The notes beneath the pieces are model-generated. The model did no database searches. It had not been told where the DNA came from and saw nothing but the letters and a program-made list of their open reading frames with translations. Source: Croceivirga thetidis (GTDB taxonomy: Bacteria; Bacteroidota; Bacteroidia; Flavobacteriales; Flavobacteriaceae). Taken from it: a stretch of 64,000 bases of DNA. The stretch is from NCBI RefSeq assembly GCF_012272815.1, contig NZ_JAAWWL010000003.1, positions 167,082 through 231,081 of the forward strand, read 5' to 3'. Below, piece by piece: positions 25,792-34,825 of the stretch (positions within the stretch are counted from its first letter, which is position 1; every line of letters starts with the position of its first letter). The position numbers and the translations under genes are program-made.

Positions 25792-25853
25792 TTACCGTAT
25801 TGGCCTCTAACCTCAAAGTTAAGGCAATCGGTATATTTACGCTAAACTTTTAG

Positions 25854-27101
25854 ATGAAAGCAGAGATAATCACTATCGGTGACGAGATTCTTATTGGTCA
25901 AATTATAGATTCCAACTCCGCGTACATCGCAAAGGAATTCAATAAGATAGGTGTTTCCGTTTACCAGATTACTTCGGTACAAGACGAGCGGCAGCATATT
26001 TTAGATAGTTTGGCAATCGCAAACGCGCGTAGCCAAGTGGTAATTCTTACTGGTGGTCTTGGTCCAACCAAAGATGATATTACCAAACACACCTTGTGCG
26101 AATACTTTGAAGATACTTTAATTCAAAATGACCAAGTGCTCGCACACATCGAAATGCTATTCAAAAAATATATCAGTACCCCAATTTCGGAATTGAACCG
26201 GCGCCAAGCCTTAATACCATCAAAGGCTGTGGCCTTGCACAATGAGTTTGGCACTGCCCCTGGTATTTGGATGGAAAGGAATGGAACCGTTTTCGTTTCG
26301 CTGCCTGGGGTACCCTATGAAATGAGGGGGTTGATACAAAATGGTGTTCTGCCCAGGATTATTGAGAAATTCGAGCGGCCCTATATCATTCACAAAACAT
26401 TGATGACCTATGGGTTAGGGGAAAGTGCGATTGCAGAAATTATTGAAGATTGGGAGGACAACCTTCCCGAAGAAATCAAATTGGCCTATTTGCCAAATTT
26501 GGGTAGGGTAAGGTTACGTCTAACCGCAAAAGGAACGGATGAGGACCGATTAAAACGTCTTCTTGAACAAGAAGTCCAAAAATTACATCCCCTTATTGGT
26601 GATATACTTTACGGAGAGGAAGAGGACGAAAGTATTGAAGCACAATTGGGAAAACTACTTGCAGAGAAGGGCAAAACCTTATCCACGGCAGAGAGTTTTA
26701 CTGGAGGAAAAATTGCAGAAAGAATAACAGCCGTGCCAGGAGCTTCATCCTATTTTAAAGGTACTGTTGTCAGTTATGCTACAGAAACAAAGGTGAAGTT
26801 GGTTGGGGTCAATGAAGAACTGATTAAAAAGCATTCGGTCGTCAGTGAAGCGGTGGCCATTGCAATGGCAGAAAACATAAAGAACATTATCGGTACGGAC
26901 TTTTCCATTGCAACAACAGGTAATGCTGGTCCAAGTAAGGGAGATTCCAATGCTGCTGTTGGAACGGTTTATATTGCCATTAGCACGCCAGAACGCACAT
27001 TTGCTAAGGAATTTCAAATGGGAAAACTGCGCGAAAGGGTCGTAAATAAATCGGTTAATAAGGCTTTTGAGCTTCTTTACAAGGAAATTGCAAATTTCTG
27101 A
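25854..27101 (+). CDS. cinA: CinA: competence/damage-inducible protein with nicotinamide-nucleotide amidohydrolase domain
   Basis: 415 residues, two domains. The N-terminal COG1058 (MoaB-like) domain has [16 protein letters not shown] and [14 protein letters not shown]; the C-terminal CinA domain has [20 protein letters not shown] and TTGNAGP. The pair deamidates NMN to NaMN (pyridine-nucleotide recycling) and hydrolyses ADP-ribose in relatives. It starts at ATG 25854, in the usual flavobacterial position just before rpmB. Confidence 0.95.
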   Translation: MKAEIITIGDEILIGQIIDSNSAYIAKEFNKIGVSVYQITSVQDERQHILDSLAIANARSQVVILTGGLGPTKDDITKHTLCEYFEDTLIQNDQVLAHIEMLFKKYISTPISELNRRQALIPSKAVALHNEFGTAPGIWMERNGTVFVSLPGVPYEMRGLIQNGVLPRIIEKFERPYIIHKTLMTYGLGESAIAEIIEDWEDNLPEEIKLAYLPNLGRVRLRLTAKGTDEDRLKRLLEQEVQKLHPLIGDILYGEEEDESIEAQLGKLLAEKGKTLSTAESFTGGKIAERITAVPGASSYFKGTVVSYATETKVKLVGVNEELIKKHSVVSEAVAIAMAENIKNIIGTDFSIATTGNAGPSKGDSNAAVGTVYIAISTPERTFAKEFQMGKLRERVVNKSVNKAFELLYKEIANF

Positions 27102-27109
27102 CCTCTAAT

Positions 27110-27140
27110 TTTGTGAGTGAGCGATATTTATCTAAATTTG
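27110..27140 (+). promoter_or_regulatory. Promoter of the rpmB-rpmG-DUF4295 operon
   Basis: TTTG (27110-27113), 19 bases, TAAATTTG (27133-27140), perfect consensus. Transcription would start near 27147, giving a leader of about 20 bases before rpmB. Confidence 0.8.
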
Positions 27141-27168
27141 CACTCGCTAAAAAATTAAGCAAGGAATC

Positions 27169-27405
27169 ATGTCTAAGATTTGTGAAGTTACAGGCAAAAA
27201 GGTAATGTTCGGAAACAACGTTTCTTTCTCTATTAATAAGACGAAAAGAAGGTTTGACGCCAACATATTCAGAAAGCGTTTTTACATTCCTGAAGAAGAC
27301 AAATGGGTGACCTTGAACGTATCTTCAAAAGGCATTAAGATCATCAACAAAAAAGGTATATCTGCAGCTCTTAAAGATGCAAGGGCCAAAGGTTACGTGA
27401 AGTAA
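27169..27405 (+). CDS. rpmB: 50S ribosomal protein L28
   Basis: 78 residues, full length. The start KICEVTGKKVMFGNNVSFSI with TKRRFDANIFRKRFYIPEE matches L28 of Bacteroidota. Only one early cysteine remains, so it is the zinc-free form. First gene of the operon with rpmG 11 bases downstream, under a perfect promoter. Confidence 0.97.
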   Translation: MSKICEVTGKKVMFGNNVSFSINKTKRRFDANIFRKRFYIPEEDKWVTLNVSSKGIKIINKKGISAALKDARAKGYVK

Positions 27406-27416
27406 AAGGATAGAAA

Positions 27417-27599
27417 ATGGCAAAGAAAGGAAACAGAATTCAGGTAATTTTAGAGTGTACCGAGCACAAGGCCTCTGGTATGCCAGGAACTTCGCGTTAC
27501 ATTACCACGAAAAATAAAAAGAACACTCCAGACAGAATTGAGTTGAAAAAATTCAATCCTGTTTTGAAGAAAATGACCGTTCATAAAGAAATTAAATAA
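27417..27599 (+). CDS. rpmG: 50S ribosomal protein L33
   Basis: 60 residues. [19 protein letters not shown] and [20 protein letters not shown] define L33. It has a single cysteine instead of the four of the zinc-ribbon form, hence a non-zinc variant, as usual in the phylum. It lies between rpmB and the DUF4295 gene, all co-transcribed. Confidence 0.97.
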   Translation: MAKKGNRIQVILECTEHKASGMPGTSRYITTKNKKNTPDRIELKKFNPVLKKMTVHKEIK

Positions 27600-27605
27600 T
27601 AGACC

Positions 27606-27758
27606 ATGGCAAAGAAAACAGTAGCAACGCTGCAAAGCAGCTCGAAAAGATTGACCAAGGCCATTAAGATGGTGAAGTCACCTAAATCAGGCGCCTACAC
27701 TTTCGTAGAGTCTGTTATGGCACCAGAGTTGGTTAACGACTGGTTGTCGAAAAGATAA
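27606..27758 (+). CDS. DUF4295 small basic protein
   Basis: 50 residues (MAKKTVATLQSSSKRLTK ... VNDWLSKR), very basic N-terminal part. This family occurs in Bacteroidota directly after rpmG and is presumed ribosome-associated; no function is proven. It starts 6 bases after the rpmG stop and ends before a terminator. Confidence 0.92.
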   Translation: MAKKTVATLQSSSKRLTKAIKMVKSPKSGAYTFVESVMAPELVNDWLSKR

Positions 27759-27780
27759 GACCTCTCAATCAACGAAATAG

Positions 27781-27811
27781 AAAGCCGTTCCGACAAAGGA
27801 GCGGCTTTTTT
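27781..27811 (+). terminator. Intrinsic terminator of the L28-L33-DUF4295 operon
   Basis: AAAGCCG (27781-27787) pairs with CGGCTTT (27802-27808), extended inward by TCC/GGA, followed by a T-run. It separates the operon from ftsY. Confidence 0.8.
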
Positions 27812-27836
27812 GTTTTATCACCATTAGGTACTTTCC

Positions 27837-27844
27837 TATCTTTG
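27837..27844 (+). promoter_or_regulatory. -7 element TATCTTTG before ftsY
   Basis: Perfect TAnnTTTG, 19 bases before the ftsY ATG. The nearest TTTG is about 24 bases upstream, within the terminator tail, which is slightly far for a -33 box. Confidence 0.5.
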
Positions 27845-27863
27845 ATTCATTACCAAGAAATAC

Positions 27864-28820
27864 ATGAGTTTATTTAAAAATATATTTTCAAAAGATAAAA
27901 AAGAGACCCTTGACAAAGGCCTTGAGAAGAGTAAAGAAAGCTTCTTTGGTAAATTGGGTAAAGCTGTTGCTGGTAAATCAAAAGTCGATGATGATGTTCT
28001 CGATAATTTGGAAGAAGTACTGGTGACCTCAGATGTTGGCGTTAATACCACCCTTAAAATTATTGAACGCATTGAAGAGCGTGTAGCTAGGGACAAGTAT
28101 ATGGGTACTGATGAATTGAATGGCATTCTGCGTGAAGAGATTGCCGGTTTGCTTTCAGAGACCCATGTGGGCGAAGAACAAGAATTTTCGATTCCGACAG
28201 ATAAGAAACCGTATGTAATTATGGTAGTTGGGGTGAATGGAGTAGGTAAGACCACAACAATAGGAAAATTAGCGCACCAATTCAAAAATCAAGGTCTGAA
28301 AGTTGTGCTTGGTGCTGGGGATACTTTTAGGGCGGCTGCAATAGACCAATTGCAGGTATGGGCAGAACGAGTTGATGTTCCCATTATCAAGCAAAAGATG
28401 GGTTCTGACCCAGCTTCTGTGGCCTTCGACACCTTAAATTCGGCTGTGGCCGACAATGCCGATATTGTTTTGATCGATACTGCGGGCCGATTGCACAATA
28501 AAATCAACCTTATGAATGAGCTTTCAAAGGTCAAGCGCGTAATGCAAAAAGTTGTTCCCGATGCACCGCACGAAGTACTGTTGGTACTTGATGGTTCTAC
28601 AGGCCAGAACGCCTTTGAGCAGGCCAAGCAATTTACCAAGGCAACAGAGGTAACCAGCCTTGCTGTAACCAAATTGGATGGAACAGCTAAGGGTGGCGTT
28701 GTAATTGGGATTTCAGATCAGTTTCAAATTCCCGTAAAATATATTGGGGTTGGTGAGGGGATTGAAGACCTACAGGTTTTCAATAAGTTTGAGTTCGTAG
28801 ATTCGTTTTTTAAGATTTAG
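27864..28820 (+). CDS. ftsY: Signal recognition particle receptor FtsY
   Basis: 318 residues. A short basic N-terminus (KNIFSKDKKETLDKGLEKSK) replaces the long acidic A domain of E. coli. The NG domain shows GVNGVGKTTTIGKLA (P-loop), GDTFRAAAIDQL, DTAGRLHNK and TKLDGTAKGG. It docks SRP-ribosome complexes at the membrane for co-translational insertion. Confidence 0.97.
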   Translation: MSLFKNIFSKDKKETLDKGLEKSKESFFGKLGKAVAGKSKVDDDVLDNLEEVLVTSDVGVNTTLKIIERIEERVARDKYMGTDELNGILREEIAGLLSETHVGEEQEFSIPTDKKPYVIMVVGVNGVGKTTTIGKLAHQFKNQGLKVVLGAGDTFRAAAIDQLQVWAERVDVPIIKQKMGSDPASVAFDTLNSAVADNADIVLIDTAGRLHNKINLMNELSKVKRVMQKVVPDAPHEVLLVLDGSTGQNAFEQAKQFTKATEVTSLAVTKLDGTAKGGVVIGISDQFQIPVKYIGVGEGIEDLQVFNKFEFVDSFFKI

Positions 28821-28950
28821 AAAATTGTAAACCATAGGCAAAACCCAGTAATTTGGGTATTTAGGCTAAAAGTGGTTTTCCGGATTTCATCAGGCTGTGG
28901 TTTTGCGTTTCTTTACCATTATCTTAGGAGACGAAATAACTCGATATACC

Positions 28951-29364
28951 ATGCAACGAACATATGCAATCTTACCGGATAGAATCAAAGCTGTGGTCAT
29001 TGATGCAATTGTAATTGTAGGAACCATGTATGCCATCGCAGAAGTATTGGCACTTTTTAGTGAAGTACCGAATTTTGTGAGGATAGTGCTCTTTGTGCTG
29101 ATTTTCTTTCTTTATGACCCTCTTTTTACAAGTTTAAATGGAGGTACTATTGGACATACCTATAGCAACATTACCGTAAGAAAAGACAATGATAACCTTG
29201 ATAGGCTCAATTTTCCTGCTGCCCTAATTCGCTTTGCACTCAAAAGTTTATTGGGTTGGTTATCACTTCTCACTACTACTGCAGATGAAAAGAAAAAAGC
29301 AATTCACGATATGGTTGCGAAATCTGTAGTTCTAGAACTACCCAAAACGAAAAACTCAAAATAA
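28951..29364 (+). CDS. RDD family membrane protein
   Basis: 137 residues from the ATG at 28951 (MQRTYAILPDRIKAVVIDAI); a GTG at 28897 is a weaker start. Three helices and the sequence DRIKAVVIDAIVIVG, YDPLFTSLNGGTIGHTYSNI define the RDD family, small membrane proteins of unclear role (osmotic or Na+/H+ exchange in some). It lies between ftsY and the amidase in the same direction. Confidence 0.85.
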   Translation: MQRTYAILPDRIKAVVIDAIVIVGTMYAIAEVLALFSEVPNFVRIVLFVLIFFLYDPLFTSLNGGTIGHTYSNITVRKDNDNLDRLNFPAALIRFALKSLLGWLSLLTTTADEKKKAIHDMVAKSVVLELPKTKNSK

Positions 29365-29376
29365 TTTCAAGGAAAA

Positions 29377-31098
29377 ATGAAACGAATTCATAACGTCTTT
29401 TTAATAGCACTGGTAATTGGTGTCGCTTCGTGCAAGTTCAATTCTACCACTAAGGAACCCAATGTTGAGGTCGAAAAAGAAGAAGAAATTGACGAACCGA
29501 TTGAAGTTGAAGAAGAAACTGTTCTTTGGACACCTTATAACGATTCTCTTGAAGTAGCAGCGAATGCCGACCACGAAAAGGAGCGCATGCGCTATAAATT
29601 TATTCAAAGTAAGGTATTGGATAAAAATGTGGTTTTTCAGCCACTTTACGGACAAGTATCTAAATTTTCCGAAGATAAATACCAAATGATGCGTCCTTTG
29701 GTTTTGGAGCAAGATATTCCGACGATACAGTCCCACGTGAAGGAGTCCAAATTTACTTATGAGGATTTAGTATTGTTTTACCTGTACCGTATCTATAAAT
29801 ATGAATTGCCTAACGAAAGTACGTTGAATACCATTATAGCTTTGAATCCTGAAGTACTTGAAGAAGCTCGTAAATTGGATTCAAATAGCGATGGCAAACA
29901 CCCAGTTTATGGTATGCCAATACTTCTGAAGGATAATATTGGCACTCAAAACATGAAGACCACCGCTGGAGCGGTGGCTTTTTTAGACAACCAAACCGAT
30001 GATGCCTTTATTGTTGAGAGGCTAAAGGAAAAAGGTGCTTTGATATTGGGAAAAGTTAATTTGAGTGAATGGGCCAACTTTCTTTGCGATTGTCCGAATG
30101 GGCAAAGTGCTGTCGGTGGGCAGACACTCAATCCATATGGGCGCAGGGTTTTTGATACTGGCGGTTCTAGTGCAGGTAGCGGCACTTCTACTGCCGCTAA
30201 TTATGCGGTTGCTGCGGTCGGTACGGAGACCTCAGGTTCTATTTTATCTCCCTCAAGCCAGAATTCCGTTGTGGGAATGAAACCCACCATTGGTTTATTG
30301 AGTAGAACTGGGATCGTGCCTATTTCAAGTACGCTCGACACCCCTGGGCCAATGACCAAAAGCGTTATTGATAATGGTATTTTGATGGATGCCATGCGGG
30401 GTTTTGATATCAAGGATGAAGAATCAGTTCAAGCAGATTGGGAGGAGCGTTGGTATGCACACGAAAATTCGAATTTGAAGGGCAAACGATTTGGTGTGTT
30501 TAAAGCTCTAATGGAAAGTGATTCCATCTACAAGGCGACTGTTGAAAAAATTCAAGAAGCTGGCGCGACCATTGTTGAATTTGAACCTATGGAAGTTGAA
30601 TTCGACGGTTTCCTTTCCATATTGAATATTGATATGAAAAATGACCTTCCAAAATATATCGAGGCATCGGTTATCAATAAGGATGCTGTTAAGGTCACAT
30701 CAGTAAGGGATGTGGCCGATTTCAACTCAAAAGATTCGGTTGTGCGAATTCCGTACGGTCAAGTTCGGTTTGATGGAATTTTGGCAGATTCTACTACCGC
30801 AGAAGAGCTCTTGGAAATTAAACGCAGCCTGAAATTAAATGGAAGAACATTCTTTAATACCGTTTTGAACGAGAACCGATTGGATGCCATTTTATCCATA
30901 AATAATTACCATGCGGGCTATGCAGCCGTTGCAGAATACCCCGCATTGACCATACCAATGGGATATCGTGAAACAGGAGAACCGGTGAGTCTGACCTTTA
31001 TTGCAAAACAATTTCAAGAAGGTAAGCTTTATGAGATCGGTGCTGCCTTTGAAAGATTGACCAAAGCTCGAAAAATACCCGTCAATTACCGTGATTAA
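29377..31098 (+). CDS. Amidase-signature-family lipoprotein
   Basis: 573 residues with a lipoprotein signal peptide (LIALVIGVASCK). An acidic linker (KEEEIDEPIEVEEET) precedes the amidase signature domain. Ser-cisSer-Lys triad: Lys in PILLKDNIGT, the cis-Ser in DTGGSSAGSGTS, and the nucleophile Ser in TETSGSILSPSS. An exported amidase of this kind hydrolyses an unknown C-N bond (amide, peptide amide or N-acyl). It is followed by rimO. Confidence 0.92.
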   Translation: MKRIHNVFLIALVIGVASCKFNSTTKEPNVEVEKEEEIDEPIEVEEETVLWTPYNDSLEVAANADHEKERMRYKFIQSKVLDKNVVFQPLYGQVSKFSEDKYQMMRPLVLEQDIPTIQSHVKESKFTYEDLVLFYLYRIYKYELPNESTLNTIIALNPEVLEEARKLDSNSDGKHPVYGMPILLKDNIGTQNMKTTAGAVAFLDNQTDDAFIVERLKEKGALILGKVNLSEWANFLCDCPNGQSAVGGQTLNPYGRRVFDTGGSSAGSGTSTAANYAVAAVGTETSGSILSPSSQNSVVGMKPTIGLLSRTGIVPISSTLDTPGPMTKSVIDNGILMDAMRGFDIKDEESVQADWEERWYAHENSNLKGKRFGVFKALMESDSIYKATVEKIQEAGATIVEFEPMEVEFDGFLSILNIDMKNDLPKYIEASVINKDAVKVTSVRDVADFNSKDSVVRIPYGQVRFDGILADSTTAEELLEIKRSLKLNGRTFFNTVLNENRLDAILSINNYHAGYAAVAEYPALTIPMGYRETGEPVSLTFIAKQFQEGKLYEIGAAFERLTKARKIPVNYRD

Positions 31099-31102
31099 GT
31101 TG

Positions 31103-31110
31103 TAGTTTTG
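31103..31110 (+). promoter_or_regulatory. -7 element TAGTTTTG before rimO
   Basis: Perfect TAnnTTTG, 16 bases before the rimO ATG; no clear -33 TTG. A separate start for rimO is possible. Confidence 0.4.
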
Positions 31111-31126
31111 CAGCCACTTTGAAGGT

Positions 31127-32428
31127 ATGCGAACGAAATCTATCAAAAAGAACAAAATCAATGTTGTAACCCTTGGATGTAGCAAAAACGTCTACGATTC
31201 TGAGGTTTTGATGGGGCAATTACGGGCAAATGAAAAGGAAGTCGTACATGAAGAGGAAGGCAATGTAGTTGTAATCAATACCTGCGGTTTTATCGCAAAT
31301 GCTAAGGAGGAAAGTGTCAATACAATTCTTGAGTACGTTCAAAAGAAAGAAGATGGGGCGGTCGATAAGGTTTTTGTAACGGGCTGTTTAAGTGAACGAT
31401 ATAAACCGGATCTTGAGAAGGAAATACCTAACGTTGATGCGTATTTTGGCACTAGTGACTTGCCCAATTTGTTAAAGGCCCTTGGTGCTGATTACAAGCA
31501 TGAACTCATGGGGGAGCGCCTAACTACAACGCCAAAAAATTACGCTTATCTCAAAATTGCAGAAGGTTGTGATCGTCCATGTTCGTTCTGTGCTATTCCC
31601 TTGATGCGTGGTAAACATAAGAGCAAGCCCATTGAGGAGTTGGTCGTAGAAGCAGGGAAGCTTGCAGCGGATGGGGTTAAGGAGTTGATTTTAATAGCGC
31701 AGGATTTAACGTACTACGGTTTAGACCTTTACAAAAAACGAAACCTGGCCGAATTATTGGATGCGTTGGTCAACGTTGAAGGAATAGAGTGGATTCGATT
31801 ACATTATGCCTTCCCAACAGGTTTTCCGATGGATGTTCTGGAAGTAATGAAGCGTGAACCGAAGGTTTGCAATTATATTGATATTCCATTGCAACATATT
31901 GCTGACCCCATTTTAAAAAGCATGCGTAGAGGAACAACCAAAGCCAAAACCACCAAACTTCTTGAAGAATTCAGGAATGCCGTACCTGAAATGGCCATTC
32001 GAACGACTTTGATTGTGGGATATCCTGGTGAAACTGAAGAAGATTTTCAAACACTCAAAGAATGGGTAAAAGAAATGCGTTTTGAGCGCTTGGGTTGTTT
32101 TACTTACAGTCACGAAGAAAATACCCATGCCTATTCTTTGGAGGATAATGTTCCAGAAGAAGTTAAGCAGCAACGGGCAAATGAGATCATGGAAATTCAA
32201 TCGCAGATTTCTTGGGAGCTGAATCAAGAAAAAATCGGAAAGGAATTTCGGTGTATAATCGATAGAAAGGAAGGTGCACATTTTGTCGGGCGAACTGAAT
32301 TTGATTCACCTGATGTTGATAATGAAGTATTGATAGATGCAGCCAAGTACTATGTAAAAGTTGGTGAATTTGTTCCAATCAAGATTATTGATGCGGCCGA
32401 TTTCGACTTATATGGCGAACCCTGCTAA
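31127..32428 (+). CDS. rimO: Ribosomal protein S12 methylthiotransferase RimO
   Basis: 433 residues: N-terminal UPF0004 domain with Cys residues in LGCSKNVYDSE, NTCGFIANA and TGCLSERY (auxiliary cluster), radical-SAM CxxxCxxC in GCDRPCSFCAIPLMRG, and a C-terminal TRAM domain. It adds a methylthio group to Asp of S12 using SAM and two 4Fe-4S clusters. Confidence 0.96.
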   Translation: MRTKSIKKNKINVVTLGCSKNVYDSEVLMGQLRANEKEVVHEEEGNVVVINTCGFIANAKEESVNTILEYVQKKEDGAVDKVFVTGCLSERYKPDLEKEIPNVDAYFGTSDLPNLLKALGADYKHELMGERLTTTPKNYAYLKIAEGCDRPCSFCAIPLMRGKHKSKPIEELVVEAGKLAADGVKELILIAQDLTYYGLDLYKKRNLAELLDALVNVEGIEWIRLHYAFPTGFPMDVLEVMKREPKVCNYIDIPLQHIADPILKSMRRGTTKAKTTKLLEEFRNAVPEMAIRTTLIVGYPGETEEDFQTLKEWVKEMRFERLGCFTYSHEENTHAYSLEDNVPEEVKQQRANEIMEIQSQISWELNQEKIGKEFRCIIDRKEGAHFVGRTEFDSPDVDNEVLIDAAKYYVKVGEFVPIKIIDAADFDLYGEPC

Positions 32429-32450
32429 AATCAACAAGTTTTTACCTTTT

Positions 32451-32942
32451 TCAATTTGTAAGCCGTTCGTTTAGGTTCATTTCATTGGCGAGCGAAGCCA
32501 AATCGTCGACCTTTTCAAACAACTGACGCTGGGTTATTCCATCAATTTTTTTCCCTGAGTTTGTAACGTTTTGCATCGAAAGTAGAAGAATACTGTACAA
32601 AACGTTTAGGGTATTATTCAATGAATTTGTTTTTTTCAGGATATCATTGAGGTTGTTCATTGACCAGTCTGGAAACCTACGATTTTTCTTCTCCCGATCA
32701 TTCAACCAAATCTTAACAACGTGCCGCGAATCAAGTTGAATGTTTTGCTTTAGTTGAAGTACAGCTTTTGAAGAGCCCTCAAAATATTGAATGAAATAGC
32801 CATTGTTGTAATAAAGGAAGCCTGTTATGCCGAAAAGCCTGTTCTGACTACTGAATTGTTGTGCAAACAAATCAAGTTCTTTGGTGCATAAACCATACTT
32901 TGATTTGCTTAAGTACAAAAAGCTTTCAATGGAACCGTTCAT
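32451..32942 (-). CDS. BLUF-domain blue-light photoreceptor
   Basis: 163 residues. The BLUF domain spans about 6-100 with the flavin-pocket residues in place: Tyr10 in FLYLSKS, Asn34 in SSQNRLFGITG, Gln52 in YFIQYFEGS, and Trp93/Met95 in FPDWSM. Blue light would alter the Tyr-Gln hydrogen bonds around FAD. The remaining 60 residues are a helical tail without enzyme motifs, so this is a short single-domain BLUF protein that must act by protein contact. It is convergent with rimO. Confidence 0.85.
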   Translation of the reverse strand: MNGSIESFLYLSKSKYGLCTKELDLFAQQFSSQNRLFGITGFLYYNNGYFIQYFEGSSKAVLQLKQNIQLDSRHVVKIWLNDREKKNRRFPDWSMNNLNDILKKTNSLNNTLNVLYSILLLSMQNVTNSGKKIDGITQRQLFEKVDDLASLANEMNLNERLTN

Positions 32943-33117
32943 TTTGTAAGGGTAGTCTTATTTGATAAGTAAACTTAACCGTTCAATATTTGAACGTGAC
33001 TATGGTTCGATTGCGATAAGAATTCGGTGAACTACACAAAAATAAGACGTACTGCAGGGCTAAGTAAGTTTTGAATTGAGATGTATTCGAAAAGCGGCCC
33101 TAAGATTCGATTAAGAT

Positions 33118-34281
33118 TTACCTTTTCAACTCTCGTTGATAAATCTCCCTTCCCAATTGTGCTAAAAAAGGTATACCAACATCGTCGTATTCATAGTTGT
33201 CGTCGTTAAAGATTTGGTCCTTATTCACCAAAATAGTGGCGACTAACATAAATTCAACTTCGTTTTCTTTGTCAATTATATATGCACAATCGGTAAGGGT
33301 TCCATATGCGTAACCAACCTTATTGTAAATTTTGATTCCACTTGGCATAGGTTTCTTAGTATCTCCATACATAAAGAACTTCACATAGCCATCGTAATAT
33401 TCATTTCGGTCATAACCTGCCTCATAAGGTAGAACCGCCATTGATTTCAATAAAAAGTCATGTTGTTCTTTGCTTAAATCTAAGCGTTCTTCCTCCTTAA
33501 AATTTTCAGGAAAAATTACCCGTTTCAACAATCCACTTTGCGAATTGATTGGGAAAAAGTTTTTCAAAGAGAAATCAAACGGTTCTTGATAAAGAGAATC
33601 TCCACCATAAAAACCTATGCCCTTTTGAATTGAATTTAATTCAAGGCTTGCAGCTGCGGTGTTGATTATGGGCTTCGAGGTAACTGTTGTAGTATCGTTG
33701 GCGTAAATGACCAAAGGTTTGGTAGTGATATTATCGGCATCTGCCGTAGAAAGACGATGGGCTATGCGAATTGGCTCAACCCCTTTCGTTGCTATTTTTT
33801 CATTAAGCTCGTCAAAACCTAAAAACTCCACCAACCGATTATTGGCTTCATTATCACTAACCGCAAAAATTTCTTCAATAGACCGTGCAAAGGTGGTCGC
33901 TACCGAATCACCTTCCACATAAAACCTTGTATTCATATGAAGTGAATCCAACTGATTCAACTTTTCCAGAGCTGCTACAGCTGCAGGAAACTTAACCGTA
34001 CTTGCCGGATAGAAATAAGTATTTTCATCAACCTGAAAATCAAAATCGGTAAGTAACACACTATCGTTTCTTCGGTTAATTTGGGTATAGCGTATTTGAA
34101 GTTCAAAACCTTCCAAACTGTCCATAACCCTCTTTATCGCAAAATGTTCAGAAGCAAGTGCTGCATCGAGAATATTGATTTCGGATTTCTTTGAACAGCT
34201 TGAAAAAATGATAAGACAAACCATTGCAAGAATTGCCAATACCCGCTGTAAACGTTTATAGATCAAGTACCGAAGTTCCAT
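33118..34281 (-). CDS. Class A beta-lactamase-like serine hydrolase, lipoprotein
   Basis: 387 residues from the ATG at 34281 (MELRYLIYKRLQ), with a lipoprotein signal (AMVCLIIFSSCSKK). The serine penicillin-recognising fold is marked by STVK (YPASTVKFPAA), SDN (VSDNEANNRL) and KVG (NKVGYAYGTL). The Glu of the omega loop of true class A beta-lactamases is not evident, so it may be a DD-peptidase-like or other hydrolase, not a proven antibiotic resistance enzyme. The start overlaps the end of the upstream SRPBCC gene by 26 bases. Confidence 0.85.
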   Translation of the reverse strand: MELRYLIYKRLQRVLAILAMVCLIIFSSCSKKSEINILDAALASEHFAIKRVMDSLEGFELQIRYTQINRRNDSVLLTDFDFQVDENTYFYPASTVKFPAAVAALEKLNQLDSLHMNTRFYVEGDSVATTFARSIEEIFAVSDNEANNRLVEFLGFDELNEKIATKGVEPIRIAHRLSTADADNITTKPLVIYANDTTTVTSKPIINTAAASLELNSIQKGIGFYGGDSLYQEPFDFSLKNFFPINSQSGLLKRVIFPENFKEEERLDLSKEQHDFLLKSMAVLPYEAGYDRNEYYDGYVKFFMYGDTKKPMPSGIKIYNKVGYAYGTLTDCAYIIDKENEVEFMLVATILVNKDQIFNDDNYEYDDVGIPFLAQLGREIYQRELKR

Positions 34282-34711
34282 TCTCTGCAAAGTTTTTGAA
34301 ATCATTGGCATATTGCTGTGATTGTTTTTTAAACATGCTTGGAATAAGAAATGCCATGGCCTTCATTCCAAATCCTGCAAATTGAAACTCACTTTCAGAT
34401 ACCCATTTGGTTTGGTTTTCATTTACTTCGTGAAAAAAGTTTTTTTGAATGTTATGTACCCCTTTGGCATCATAAGTGGCATGAAATTCTTCAGGAAAAT
34501 TACTTTTGATTATTGTCTCAATCATTTCCATATCACGTTTGCCCATTTTGAATTTCATGTTCATTCGTGTGCCTTCTTGACCAGGTTCCCCAGTAATTAC
34601 CTCATAACTGGTTAGTCCTCGCATCCAATGTTTCATGTTTTCAGGGTTATCAAGTTTCTTGATAAATTCCTGCAGGGGTAAGTCAACAGTAATTTCAGTG
34701 GTGTACTTCAT
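34256..34711 (-). CDS. SRPBCC (START-like) domain protein
   Basis: 151 residues. The start MKYTTEITVDLPLQEFIKKL, the NMKHWMRGLTSYEVI region and a closing helix (FKKQSQQYANDFKNFAENG) fit the polyketide-cyclase/START-like lipid-binding fold (SRPBCC). It would bind a hydrophobic ligand. It is first of a two-gene transcript with the serine hydrolase. Confidence 0.85.
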   Translation of the reverse strand: MKYTTEITVDLPLQEFIKKLDNPENMKHWMRGLTSYEVITGEPGQEGTRMNMKFKMGKRDMEMIETIIKSNFPEEFHATYDAKGVHNIQKNFFHEVNENQTKWVSESEFQFAGFGMKAMAFLIPSMFKKQSQQYANDFKNFAENGTSVLDL

Positions 34712-34790
34712 TTTTGGTTGGTTTTGATAGAAAAGTACTAAAATTATTGATGTTTACTTCTGCTAAATTTCTGTTAACCGATTTTCGCTT

Positions 34791-34821
34791 CTTGCCCGAC
34801 TTTGAGTAATTGTTATTTTTG
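34791..34821 (+). promoter_or_regulatory. Promoter of the PPIase operon, very close to its start codon
   Basis: CTTG (34791-34794), 19 bases, TATTTTTG (34814-34821): perfect -7 element. The ATG at 34826 lies only 5 bases behind it, so the message would be leaderless or nearly so. Confidence 0.55.
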
Positions 34822-34825
34822 CGGA

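Noticed and set aside
27837..27844. Full promoter for ftsY
   Set aside because: The -7 box is perfect, but the only TTTG upstream is about 24 bases away and within a terminator tail, so only a partial element is reported.
33118..34281. Antibiotic-resistance beta-lactamase
   Set aside because: SxxK, SDN and KxG-like motifs are present but the omega-loop Glu is not seen and the protein is a lipoprotein of a broader hydrolase family, so resistance is not claimed.
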